Below are positions 1-5,630 of a stretch of 5,642 nucleotides of DNA, in pieces. Position 1 is the stretch's first letter, and every line of letters starts with the position of its first letter. This DNA comes from JADFSZ01 sp022560555 [NCBI: PVC group bacterium]. GTDB taxonomy: Bacteria; GCA-001730085; JADFSZ01. The notes beneath the pieces are model-generated. The model saw only the letters and a program-made list of their open reading frames with translations, ran no database searches and was not told the origin of the DNA. A program made the position numbers and the translations under genes. The stretch is from positions 1 through 5,642 of the forward strand of contig JADFSZ010000120.1 in NCBI GenBank assembly GCA_022560555.1, in the 5' to 3' direction.

Positions 1-120
1 ATTCAAACCGATAAGGTGCAAAAAATCAAGGGAATGAATATCGCTTTTGATACATCAACAGATTCTGATGAGGAATCGCAAGAGTTGTTGCGTTTGTTCG
101 GAATGCCGTTTCGTCAGTAG
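1..120 (+). CDS. rplE: Ribosomal protein uL5 (L5), 3' end only
   Basis: This is the last 39 codons of the gene for large-subunit protein uL5, which binds 5S rRNA in the central protuberance. The open frame starts at base 1 without a start codon and ends at TAG 118-120. The residues GMNIAFDT, then DEESQELLRLFGMPF, match the family's usual C-terminal ending (a GMDI-like strand, a DEEA-ELL helix, and the terminal GMPF). Two extra residues (RQ) follow GMPF. rpsN begins 15 bases downstream, the order normally seen in the spc operon. The 5' part lies outside the window, so length and start cannot be judged. The identification rests on this short C-terminal signature plus the operon context, and I consider it secure. 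Confidence 0.95.
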   Translation: MQTDKVQKIKGMNIAFDTSTDSDEESQELLRLFGMPFRQ

Positions 121-123
121 TTT

Positions 124-130
124 AAGGAGG
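124..130 (+). promoter_or_regulatory. Ribosome binding site of rpsN
   Basis: AAGGAGG is a full-strength Shine-Dalgarno sequence placed 5 bases before the GTG at 136. It decides the start of rpsN in favour of this GTG, since no in-frame ATG lies nearby, and it shows that this organism uses canonical Shine-Dalgarno initiation. Confidence 0.9.
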
Positions 131-135
131 AATTT

Positions 136-321
136 GTGGCAAAGAAATGTAAAGTTGAGAGCGCGAAAAGAGAACCGAGATTTAAGGTTCGTCAACATAA
201 CCGATGTCATTTGTGTGGTAGGCCCAAGGCGTTTATCCGTCGATTCAATATGTGCCGGATTTGCTTTCGGAATTTGGCCAGTCGCGGAGAGTTGCCGGGT
301 GTCCTGAAATCCAGCTGGTAG
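136..321 (+). CDS. rpsN: Ribosomal protein uS14, zinc-binding type Z
   Basis: This gene encodes the 61-residue form of small-subunit protein uS14, which sits in the 30S head next to 16S rRNA. Four cysteines at residues 24, 27, 40 and 43 form the C-x2-C-x12-C-x2-C zinc ribbon that defines the short, zinc-dependent type. The zinc-free type found in E. coli is about 100 residues and lacks them. The ending [12 protein letters not shown] is the family signature, and the basic N-terminus ([19 protein letters not shown]) is also typical. It starts with GTG behind a strong AAGGAGG, 15 bases after rplE. Its TAG stop (319-321) is the first three bases of the heptamer repeat array, so the array abuts the coding sequence directly. 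An extra cysteine at residue 5 is probably not a zinc ligand. Confidence 0.97.
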   Translation: MAKKCKVESAKREPRFKVRQHNRCHLCGRPKAFIRRFNMCRICFRNLASRGELPGVLKSSW

Positions 322-418
322 AAGACAGAAAACAGAAGACAGAAAAGCAGAAGACAGAAAACAGAAGACAGAAAAACAGAAAACAGAAGGCAGAAGACAG
401 AAGATAGAAAACAGAGAA
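319..418 (+). repeat. Heptanucleotide tandem repeat array, consensus CAGAARA
   Basis: Fourteen consecutive units follow the consensus CAGAARA (R is A or G). Twelve are 7 bases long and two (340-347 and 369-376) carry one extra base. Unit starts are 319, 326, 333, 340, 348, 355, 362, 369, 377, 384, 391, 398, 405 and 412. The first unit reads TAGAAGA, so it includes the rpsN stop codon; the unit at 405 also begins with T, and the last (CAGAGAA) is degenerate. A 27-base stretch at 320-346 recurs exactly at 349-375. Between 321 and 418 the sense strand has a single T, so the RNA would be nearly U-free and should stay single-stranded within the tract. It fills most of the rpsN-rpsH gap. Similar short tandem repeats occur between genes in some environmental bacterial genomes; here its function is unknown. 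Confidence 0.93.
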
Positions 419-430
419 ATCTGATCTCTG
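412..430 (+). promoter_or_regulatory. Small hairpin before the rpsH ribosome binding site
   Basis: CAGAGA (412-417) and TCTCTG (425-430) are a perfect 6-base inverted repeat with a 7-base loop. The left arm is the last, degenerate unit of the heptamer array. The segment TCTCT (425-429) could instead pair with AGAGG (439-443) of the rpsH Shine-Dalgarno site, with one G-U pair and a 9-base loop. The two pairings exclude each other, so a translational switch is possible. No U-run follows, so it is not a Rho-independent terminator. The stems are short and may be chance. Confidence 0.35.
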
Positions 431-438
431 AAGACATG

Positions 439-444
439 AGAGGA
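439..444 (+). promoter_or_regulatory. Ribosome binding site of rpsH
   Basis: AGAGGA lies 8 bases before the ATG at 453. It favours that start over the in-frame ATG two codons later (459), for which the spacing would be 14 bases. Confidence 0.75.
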
Positions 445-452
445 CACAAAAA

Positions 453-851
453 ATGACAATGACCGATCCCATAGCAGCCATGTTAACAAAAATGCGAAAT
501 GCCATTGGGGCTAAGAACGAAAAAGTTCAAATACCATGCTCGAAAATCAAGGTCGCTATTGCAAAAATTCTTAAAGACGAAGGCTTCATTCGAGCTTACA
601 AGATTCTTGAGGCAGATATACAAGCCTCCATTGATATTACCTTGAAATACACAGAAGAGGGGGAACCTGTGATGTCTATGCTGCGGCGTGTGAGTAAACC
701 CGGCTTAAGGCGGTATAGTCCTTCGAAAGAAATTAAATCCGTTATACGAGGGCGGGGAATCTCGATCATGTCAACATCTAAAGGTATTATGACCGGAGAA
801 AACGCCCGTAAAGAGAATGTAGGCGGTGAAGTTTTGTGCGAAATTTGGTAA
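453..851 (+). CDS. rpsH: Ribosomal protein uS8 (S8)
   Basis: This encodes the 132-residue small-subunit protein uS8, a primary binder of the central domain of 16S rRNA. In E. coli S8 is also the translational repressor of the spc operon. The N-terminus MTMTDPIAAMLTKMRNA matches the conserved family start, and the C-terminal half has RVSKPGLRRY (residues 79-88), the signature STSKGIMTGENA (107-118) and the ending GGEVLCEIW (124-132). Length is normal. The start at 453 is chosen for its AGAGGA site; ATG 459 is a possible alternative. The gene follows rpsN after an unusually long 131-base gap filled with the heptamer array, and rplF follows 19 bases after its stop. S8 autoregulation here is conceivable, but no S8-binding RNA element was recognised. 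Confidence 0.98.
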   Translation: MTMTDPIAAMLTKMRNAIGAKNEKVQIPCSKIKVAIAKILKDEGFIRAYKILEADIQASIDITLKYTEEGEPVMSMLRRVSKPGLRRYSPSKEIKSVIRGRGISIMSTSKGIMTGENARKENVGGEVLCEIW

Positions 852-858
852 AAGTTTT

Positions 859-864
859 AGAGGA
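859..864 (+). promoter_or_regulatory. Ribosome binding site of rplF
   Basis: AGAGGA lies 6 bases before the ATG at 871. This site, with the conserved MSRIGKKPI start, rejects the longer open frame that begins at 826 inside rpsH. Confidence 0.8.
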
Positions 865-870
865 ACCATT

Positions 871-1407
871 ATGTCTCGTATTGGAAAAAAACCGATTGCT
901 ATTCCGAAGGGAGTTAAACTTGTTTTCGCGAACAACGAGGTTGTTTGCGAGGGGCCCAAAGGAAAACTTTTTCAGAAATTGCATGAGCTTATTCAGGTGA
1001 CTATCGAGGACATGGAAGTCAGGGTTTCTGTTGAAGGTCAAACGAAAAGCGCCCGCGCGATGCATGGTTTGGGACGGGCCTTGATTGCCAACATGATTCA
1101 AGGTGTTACCGAAGGGTATGAAAAATCCCTTTTACTTACCGGCGTTGGATTCCGCGGGCAGATTCAAGGAAAAACTCTCAACCTTCAATTGGGTTACTCG
1201 CATCCTATTCTTTACCAAATTCCGGACGGGGTAAGCCTAGAGATGCCGTCCGCGACGGAAATTACAATTAAAGGAATCGATAAACAAGCCGTGGGGCAAG
1301 TTGCGGCCAATATTCGCCAGTTTTATGTTCCGGAACCTTACAAAGGCAAAGGAGTTTCCTACAAGGGGGAACAAATTCGCCGTAAAGCCGGAAAAACAGT
1401 GGCGTAG
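871..1407 (+). CDS. rplF: Ribosomal protein uL6 (L6)
   Basis: This encodes the 178-residue large-subunit protein uL6, which lies near the sarcin-ricin loop and the factor-binding region of the 50S subunit. The start [15 protein letters not shown] is the canonical L6 beginning. The two repeated L6 folds are represented by [19 protein letters not shown] (about residues 61-79) and GVGFRGQ (91-97) in the first part and the linker, and by [15 protein letters not shown] (107-121) in the second. The C-terminal signature [10 protein letters not shown] (153-162), followed by IRRKAGK, is the rRNA-binding end. Length is typical. An upstream in-frame ATG at 826 would add 15 residues encoded within the end of rpsH; those do not belong to the family, and the Shine-Dalgarno site supports 871. 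rplR follows after 17 bases. Confidence 0.98.
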   Translation: MSRIGKKPIAIPKGVKLVFANNEVVCEGPKGKLFQKLHELIQVTIEDMEVRVSVEGQTKSARAMHGLGRALIANMIQGVTEGYEKSLLLTGVGFRGQIQGKTLNLQLGYSHPILYQIPDGVSLEMPSATEITIKGIDKQAVGQVAANIRQFYVPEPYKGKGVSYKGEQIRRKAGKTVA

Positions 1408-1424
1408 GAATATCAAGGTGTCAT

Positions 1425-1796
1425 ATGGCAAGGTTACCGAGTGAATTGAAAAAAAAATACAGATCCCGTTTAAGACGAAAGCGGCTGATTCGCAGTCGTG
1501 TTATCGGAACTATGGAGAGACCGAGGCTCAGCGTGAAGGTCTCAACAAGGCATATCTATGTTCAGGTAATCGATGACATGAATGGACGTACGATATGTGC
1601 TGTATCCACCGTCACAAAAGACACGAAAAACACTCAAAAAAATGTTAAATCCGCGTACAAAATTGGCGAAGATACCGCGCTGTTAGCGAAAAAGAAAAAT
1701 ATAAAAAAAGTGGTTTTTGATAGGAATGGGCGGCTGTATCACGGAAGGGTTAAAGCCGTTGCCGACGGGGCCCGTAAAGCGGGATTGCAGTTTTAA
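1425..1796 (+). CDS. rplR: Ribosomal protein uL18 (L18)
   Basis: This encodes the 123-residue uL18, which with uL5 binds 5S rRNA and anchors it in the central protuberance. The N-terminal tail is strongly basic ([18 protein letters not shown], residues 9-26), as expected for an rRNA-binding extension. RPRLSV at 32-37 begins the globular domain, and the C-terminal block [20 protein letters not shown] (96-115), then ARKAGLQF, is the L18 signature. Length is normal. The start ATG at 1425 has AAGGTG (1415-1420) four bases upstream, a slightly tight spacing. It follows rplF after 17 bases. A 35-base AT-rich gap separates it from rpsE, somewhat longer than the neighbouring gaps but without a clear regulatory element. 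Confidence 0.97.
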   Translation: MARLPSELKKKYRSRLRRKRLIRSRVIGTMERPRLSVKVSTRHIYVQVIDDMNGRTICAVSTVTKDTKNTQKNVKSAYKIGEDTALLAKKKNIKKVVFDRNGRLYHGRVKAVADGARKAGLQF

Positions 1797-1831
1797 ACAC
1801 CTAAAATATAAAATGAAAAGGTTGTTGTGAA

Positions 1832-2359
1832 ATGAATAAAGGCAAAACAAACCCGAATAGAATGATGAATTCGTCAGATCAAGCTCCTGAGTTTCTTGAC
1901 AATGTCATCCGTATTCGACGGGTGGCGAAAGTTGTTAAGGGAGGGAGGCGTTTTAGCCTAGCGGCTCTTGTTGTCGTCGGAGACGGGAATGGCCGCTTGG
2001 GTATCGGAAACGGGAAAGCGAGGGAAGTTCCCGATGCGATTCGAAAAGCGATGGAGCAGGCGAAGAAATCGATGGTTTCCTTTGCGCAAGAAGGATCAAC
2101 CATTCCTCATGAAGTGATCGGTCGTTTTAAGGCCTCACGTGTGCTTCTCAAACCTGCCGCTAAAGGGACAGGGTTGATTGCCGGAGGAGCCGTTCGGTCT
2201 GTTTTAGAGGTTTCGGGCATCCACGATATTTTGACAAAATCACTAGGGAGTCCCAATTCCCTCAATGTGGCCAAAGCCACGATCAATGGTCTGTGTCAGT
2301 TAAAAGATGCTTTAAAAGTTGAGCAAGCAAGAGGGGTGAAGCTAAATGCACTTGAGTAA
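1832..2359 (+). CDS. rpsE: Ribosomal protein uS5 (S5)
   Basis: This encodes the 175-residue uS5, part of the mRNA entry region of the 30S subunit and involved in decoding accuracy. The conserved S5 N-domain runs from about residue 23 to 87 with [20 protein letters not shown] (34-53) and [10 protein letters not shown] (61-70). The C-domain shows [20 protein letters not shown] (107-126) and [17 protein letters not shown] (138-154). The first 20 residues are poorly conserved and rich in Asn, Met and Ser. The start at 1832 has only AAAAGG (1816-1821), 10 bases upstream; starts at residues 11 or 12 are possible but have no better site. The last 14 bases overlap rplO. In most operons rpmD would come next; it is absent here. 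Confidence 0.97.
   Translation: MNKGKTNPNRMMNSSDQAPEFLDNVIRIRRVAKVVKGGRRFSLAALVVVGDGNGRLGIGNGKAREVPDAIRKAMEQAKKSMVSFAQEGSTIPHEVIGRFKASRVLLKPAAKGTGLIAGGAVRSVLEVSGIHDILTKSLGSPNSLNVAKATINGLCQLKDALKVEQARGVKLNALE
2330..2336 (+). promoter_or_regulatory. Ribosome binding site of rplO inside rpsE
   Basis: AGAGGGG lies 9 bases before the ATG at 2346 and is wholly inside the rpsE coding sequence. It fixes the rplO start and shows that rpsE and rplO are packed with no room for another gene between them. Confidence 0.85.
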
Positions 2360-2789
2360 TTTACAACCAAACCCTGCTTACACCAAGAAGAGAAAACGCG
2401 TGGGGCGCGGCCCGGGTTCGGGGCATGGAAAAACGAGCTGCCGTGGACACAAAGGGAGCAAGCAACGTTCGAGCGGCAATGTTGGGCCCCTTTACGAGGG
2501 AGGCCAAATGCCTTTGCATCGCAGGCTGCCTAAGCGTGGGTTCACCAATATATTTAAAAAACACTATGCGATCGTTAATCTGAAAGATCTTGAGCGATTT
2601 GACGCGAATACGGTTGTTGATTTAGAGCTCTTGCTTCATCAAAATGTTTTAAAAAAGCCCTATGATGGATTGCGTGTTTTAGGTCTTGGAGAACTTACGA
2701 AACCTTTAACGGTTAAAGCGGATCATGTGTCCAAAAGTGCCGGTGAAAAAATCAAGCACGCCGGCGGTAAAGTCGAAGTGGCAGGGTAA
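2346..2789 (+). CDS. rplO: Ribosomal protein uL15 (L15)
   Basis: This encodes the 147-residue uL15, a late-assembly 50S protein that threads through 23S rRNA. The N-terminal half is the extended basic, glycine-rich arm: [10 protein letters not shown], then [20 protein letters not shown] (17-36) and [15 protein letters not shown] (52-66). The globular C-terminal domain ends with [15 protein letters not shown] (109-123) and [20 protein letters not shown] (125-144), which fits the L15 signature. Length is normal. It starts 14 bases before the end of rpsE behind a strong AGAGGGG, so its translation is probably coupled to rpsE. uL15 usually follows rpmD, so its direct contact with rpsE marks the loss or relocation of that gene. 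secY begins 6 bases after its stop. Confidence 0.98.
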   Translation: MHLSNLQPNPAYTKKRKRVGRGPGSGHGKTSCRGHKGSKQRSSGNVGPLYEGGQMPLHRRLPKRGFTNIFKKHYAIVNLKDLERFDANTVVDLELLLHQNVLKKPYDGLRVLGLGELTKPLTVKADHVSKSAGEKIKHAGGKVEVAG

Positions 2790-2795
2790 GCGGCT

Positions 2796-4148
2796 ATGTT
2801 AAAGGCGTACCTGAATATTTTCAAGATTGCCGATCTGAGAAAAAAGATACTTTTGACACTGGGTTTACTTGTGATTTACCGGGTCGGATCGTATATACCC
2901 ACACCCGGGGTTGACGGACGTGCCTTATCCGCGTTTTTTGCGGATATTGCCGCTAAGCAGGGGAGTACAATTTTCGGTTTGATGGACTTGTTTTCCGGAG
3001 GAGCCGTATCGAACTGTACTATTTTTGCTCTCGGGATTATGCCTTACATCAGCTCCTCGATTATTTTGCAGCTGATGACAGTTGTTATCCCCCACTTGGA
3101 GCGCCTCGCTAAAGAAGGCGGAGAAGAAGGACGTAAAAAGATTAACCAGTACACGCGCTACGGTACTGTTGTGTTGTCGTTGATTCAATCGTTCTTTATA
3201 TCTCTATGGTTACAGAATCCTAATAGTTTTCAAGGAACTATTATTGTTTCCACGCCCGGAGTCCCGTTTATCCTTTTGGTGATGATTACGCTTACGGCCG
3301 GAACCGCGTTTATCATGTGGTTGGGTGAACAAATTACGGAACGCGGCATCGGAAACGGGATTTCGATCATTATTATGGCGGGGATCATCAGTCAGTTGCC
3401 GATCGCGTTAGGACAATTATGGACTCTATTTTCGTTTACGGATCCCGCGAGACGGCAGATCCCTTTGGGGTATGGACTTGTGATGATCGTCTTATTTGTG
3501 TTTGTCGTCATGGGAACCATCCTTTTGACGCAGGGGCAGCGCAAAATCCCTGTTCAGTATGCCAAGAGAGTGGTTGGGCGAAAAGTCTACGGAGGGCAAA
3601 GTCAGTATATCCCTTTAAGGATCAATCACGGGGGCGTGATTCCGATTATTTTTGCTTCGTCGATTTTGATGTTCCCGTCGACGATAGCCAGTTTTTCTTC
3701 GGCGCCTTGGCTGCAGTCTTTTGCGGCGGCTTTTATGAGGCAAGAAGGATTTTATAATGTTGTCTATATGCTGCTGATTATATTTTTCGCGTATTTTTAT
3801 ACCGCGATTACATTCAATCCTATTGAAATTGCGGACAATATGAAAAAATACGGCGGATTTGTTCCCGGAATCAGACCCGGGCGGCCTACGGCCGAGTTCT
3901 TTGACAATATCATCACAAAAATCACTTTGGCCGGATCTGTTGGATTAGCTTTTATAGCTGTATTGCCGAATATTATCAGTCGATCCTTAAATATTCCGTT
4001 TAAAGTAGCGAGTTTCATGGGAGGCACCGGGCTGCTGATTATCGTTGGAGTGATGTTGGACACCATGAAACAAGTTGAGGGGCAATTGATGATGCATCAT
4101 TATGATGGTTTTATGAAAAAAGGCCGTATTAAAGGACGCCATTATTAA
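2796..4148 (+). CDS. secY: Protein translocase channel subunit SecY
   Basis: This encodes the 450-residue SecY, the pore of the SecYEG translocon in the cytoplasmic membrane, which exports proteins with SecA and inserts membrane proteins from the ribosome. Ten hydrophobic segments can be placed at about residues 18-35, 74-98, 121-141, 152-175, 186-206, 224-245, 279-299, 319-340, 376-396 and 404-422. The plug and second segment contain the first family signature (FSGGAVSNCTIFALGIMPYI, 66-85), and WLGEQITERGIGNGISI (175-191) is the second. The ribosome- and SecA-binding loops hold PVQYAKRVVGRKVYGGQSQY (252-271) and FNPIEIADNMKKYGGFVPGI (340-359), then RPGRPT. The tail GRIKGRHY is typical. AGGG (2783-2786), 9 bases before the ATG, lies in the end of rplO, implying coupling. 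Length and features are entirely normal. Confidence 0.98.
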   Translation: MLKAYLNIFKIADLRKKILLTLGLLVIYRVGSYIPTPGVDGRALSAFFADIAAKQGSTIFGLMDLFSGGAVSNCTIFALGIMPYISSSIILQLMTVVIPHLERLAKEGGEEGRKKINQYTRYGTVVLSLIQSFFISLWLQNPNSFQGTIIVSTPGVPFILLVMITLTAGTAFIMWLGEQITERGIGNGISIIIMAGIISQLPIALGQLWTLFSFTDPARRQIPLGYGLVMIVLFVFVVMGTILLTQGQRKIPVQYAKRVVGRKVYGGQSQYIPLRINHGGVIPIIFASSILMFPSTIASFSSAPWLQSFAAAFMRQEGFYNVVYMLLIIFFAYFYTAITFNPIEIADNMKKYGGFVPGIRPGRPTAEFFDNIITKITLAGSVGLAFIAVLPNIISRSLNIPFKVASFMGGTGLLIIVGVMLDTMKQVEGQLMMHHYDGFMKKGRIKGRHY

Positions 4149-4150
4149 TT

Positions 4151-4188
4151 GCGAATCGGAAAAAATCGATTCCGCAGCTGTTCGGAAT
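4151..4188 (+). promoter_or_regulatory. Overlapping inverted repeats in the adk leader
   Basis: GAATCG (4153-4158) and CGATTC (4167-4172) form a 6-base inverted repeat with an 8-base loop, extendable by GC/GC (4151-4152 with 4174-4175) across one bulged C. A second repeat, ATTCCG (4169-4174) with CGGAAT (4183-4188), has an 8-base loop and shares 4169-4172 with the first, so both cannot form at once. The second would bury GGA (4184-4186), the only Shine-Dalgarno-like triplet before adk. No U-run follows either stem, so a Rho-independent terminator is unlikely. A translational switch is an inference; the stems are short. Confidence 0.35.
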
Positions 4189-4194
4189 AGCCCC

Positions 4195-4839
4195 ATGCGG
4201 ATTGCCTTATTAGGAGCTCCGGGTTCAGGAAAAGGGACACAAGCCCTGATGCTTCAAAAACGACTTGGGCTTATTCATATCTCAACAGGAGATATTTTTA
4301 GAGCATCCGTGAAGAGTCAAAGTGTTCTGGGCGAAAAAGCAAAGACTTATATGGACCAGGGAGAATTGATACCGGATCCGATTGTTGTTGAACTTGTTAT
4401 AGAAAGATTGCAAAAGTTGGATTGTCAGAAAGGATACATTTTAGACGGATTTCCAAGAACAAAAACACAGGCGGAAGCTTTAGAGGATACGGAATTCGGT
4501 GTTGAAATCGTGTTGTGTTTGGATGTTCCTGACGAAGAGCTTGTCAAAAGGCTTACAGGCCGCCAGACATGTTTGACGTGCGGACATTTGTATCATATGA
4601 CTTCCTCGGCGCCTAAGCAAGCGGGCGTATGCGACCAATGCCAAGGTTTATTAAAGATTCGTGATGACGATTTGCCTGATGTTGTTAAGAAACGCCTTGA
4701 GGTTTATAAAAGACTTACGTTGCCCGTTGTTACGTTTTATCGAGAAAAAAAGAAATTGATTGATATTAATGGACATCAAGAAATCGATCAGATTTTCCAT
4801 GAAATACTCCAAGAGCTAACGCGGGAGCAGCTAAAATAG
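4195..4839 (+). CDS. adk: Adenylate kinase, zinc-binding long form
   Basis: This encodes a 214-residue adenylate kinase, a soluble cytoplasmic enzyme that interconverts ATP plus AMP and two ADP. The start MRIALLGAPGSGKGTQA contains the P-loop (GAPGSGKGT, residues 7-15). The AMP-binding region has STGDIFRA (30-37) and LDGFPRT (83-89). The LID, about 122-158, carries cysteines 126, 129, 146 and 149 in the C-x2-C-x16-C-x2-C spacing of zinc-containing enzymes, and is followed by RDDD (156-159) and KRLEVY. Length is typical of the long form. It lies 46 bases after secY, a position common in Gram-positive and many other phyla. Its Shine-Dalgarno site is weak (CGGAA, 4183-4187) and falls in a possible hairpin, so initiation may be lower than for the ribosomal genes. 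Confidence 0.98.
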   Translation: MRIALLGAPGSGKGTQALMLQKRLGLIHISTGDIFRASVKSQSVLGEKAKTYMDQGELIPDPIVVELVIERLQKLDCQKGYILDGFPRTKTQAEALEDTEFGVEIVLCLDVPDEELVKRLTGRQTCLTCGHLYHMTSSAPKQAGVCDQCQGLLKIRDDDLPDVVKKRLEVYKRLTLPVVTFYREKKKLIDINGHQEIDQIFHEILQELTREQLK

Positions 4840-4868
4840 ATTTTGAATAATTGTGTCGTGATAAATAT

Positions 4869-5630
4869 ATGATTGTCTTAAAAAGTCCAGCTGAAATTGA
4901 GATTATGCGTCAGGCTGGTCGTATTTTGGCCGATATAATGGACACGCTCATTGATAAAGTTAAACCCGGTATCACCACCTTGGAACTGGATAAGACGGCG
5001 GAAGCCCAATTAAAAAAGAGTGGGGCCACTCCGGCATTCAAGGGTTATCGCGGTTTTCCAAGAAGCATTTGTGTCTCCGTGAACGAAGAAGTTGTTCACG
5101 GTATTCCCGGGGCTAGATGTCTTTTGGAAGGCGATATCGTCAGTATCGATATCGGTGTGAGGTATAACGGCTTATATTCGGATTCGGCTGTGACTGTTGG
5201 TGTCGGAGCTATTGACGATGAAAAGCAAAGGCTGATCGATACCGCAAAAGAAGCTTTAACTTCCGGGATCGAAGCGATGACCACTGCCAATCGTTTGAGT
5301 GACATTTGCGCGTCTATACAGAAGGTGATTGAAGGTCATGGGTTTTCTATTGTGAGAGATTTTGTCGGACACGGTATCGGCTCAGAGCTTCATGAGGACC
5401 CCCAAATTCCGAATTTTGGCGAACCGGGGCACGGAGCGCGCATTAAAGAAGGAATGGTTTTTGCTATTGAGCCGATGGTGAACGCGGGTTGTGCTGATGT
5501 TAGAATTGATAATGATGATAAGTGGACTGTCAAAACCGTGGATAAAAAACCGTCAGCCCATTTTGAACATACGGTAGCCCTTACCCATAAAGGGCAGGAG
5601 ATATTAACATGGCGAAAGACGCACCCATAG
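4869..5630 (+). CDS. map: Methionine aminopeptidase, type I
   Basis: This encodes a 253-residue metalloenzyme that removes the initiator methionine from nascent proteins. All expected metal ligands are visible by family alignment: D94 (in SIDIGV), D105 (in GLYSD), H168 (in GHGIG), E201 (in AIEPM) and E233 (in HFEHT). The catalytic histidines H77 (in VVHGIP) and H175 (in LHEDP) are also present. No N-terminal zinc-finger or SH3-like extension is seen. The start ATG at 4869 is chosen because MIVLKSPAEIEIMRQAGRI matches the family's usual beginning; a TTG at 4851 would add six unconserved residues. No clear Shine-Dalgarno site precedes either. It lies 29 bases after adk. Its last eight codons, stop included, overlap infA by 22 bases, giving a tail (TWRKTHP) a few residues beyond the usual end. 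Confidence 0.97.
   Translation: MIVLKSPAEIEIMRQAGRILADIMDTLIDKVKPGITTLELDKTAEAQLKKSGATPAFKGYRGFPRSICVSVNEEVVHGIPGARCLLEGDIVSIDIGVRYNGLYSDSAVTVGVGAIDDEKQRLIDTAKEALTSGIEAMTTANRLSDICASIQKVIEGHGFSIVRDFVGHGIGSELHEDPQIPNFGEPGHGARIKEGMVFAIEPMVNAGCADVRIDNDDKWTVKTVDKKPSAHFEHTVALTHKGQEILTWRKTHP
5596..5600 (+). promoter_or_regulatory. Ribosome binding site of infA inside map
   Basis: AGGAG lies 8 bases before the ATG at 5609, inside the map coding sequence. It is the best such site in the map-infA region and supports a start for infA before map has ended. Confidence 0.8.

Noticed and set aside
319-418. CRISPR array
   Set aside because: There are no unique spacers between repeats of 20-40 bases; the tract is a plain 7-base tandem repeat, and no cas genes are nearby.
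436-456. Mini-ORF encoding MRGHKK whose TGA overlaps the rpsH ATG (ATGA)
   Set aside because: It is six codons long, has no convincing ribosome binding site, and itself contains the rpsH site. A leader peptide cannot be excluded, but chance is more likely.
55-505. Three overlapping minus-strand open frames across the rpsN-rpsH gap with proteins rich in Ser, Val, Phe, Cys and Leu
   Set aside because: They are translations of the complement of the heptamer array (TYTTCTG units), which gives the repeating peptide by necessity. They run antisense through rplE, rpsN and rpsH, have no ribosome binding site that I could see, and resemble no known family.
826-870. Extended N-terminus for uL6 from an ATG at 826
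   Set aside because: The extra 15 residues are the end of rpsH in another frame. The start at 871 has AGAGGA 6 bases upstream and the conserved MSRIGKKPI beginning.
1785-1812. Internal promoter before rpsE (TTGCAG, 16 bases, TATAAA)
   Set aside because: The -10-like match is good, but the -35 matches only three of six bases, and AT-rich gaps often contain TATAAA by chance.
3419-3757. 112-codon plus-strand open frame inside secY
   Set aside because: It is an out-of-frame shadow of a strongly conserved SecY sequence, with no family resemblance.
4151-4188. Rho-independent terminator between secY and adk
   Set aside because: The stems are only 6 bases and not GC-rich, and neither is followed by a run of T on the sense strand.
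4851-4868. TTG start for map at 4851
   Set aside because: The added residues MCRDKY are not conserved in type I enzymes, and the ATG at 4869 gives the usual beginning.
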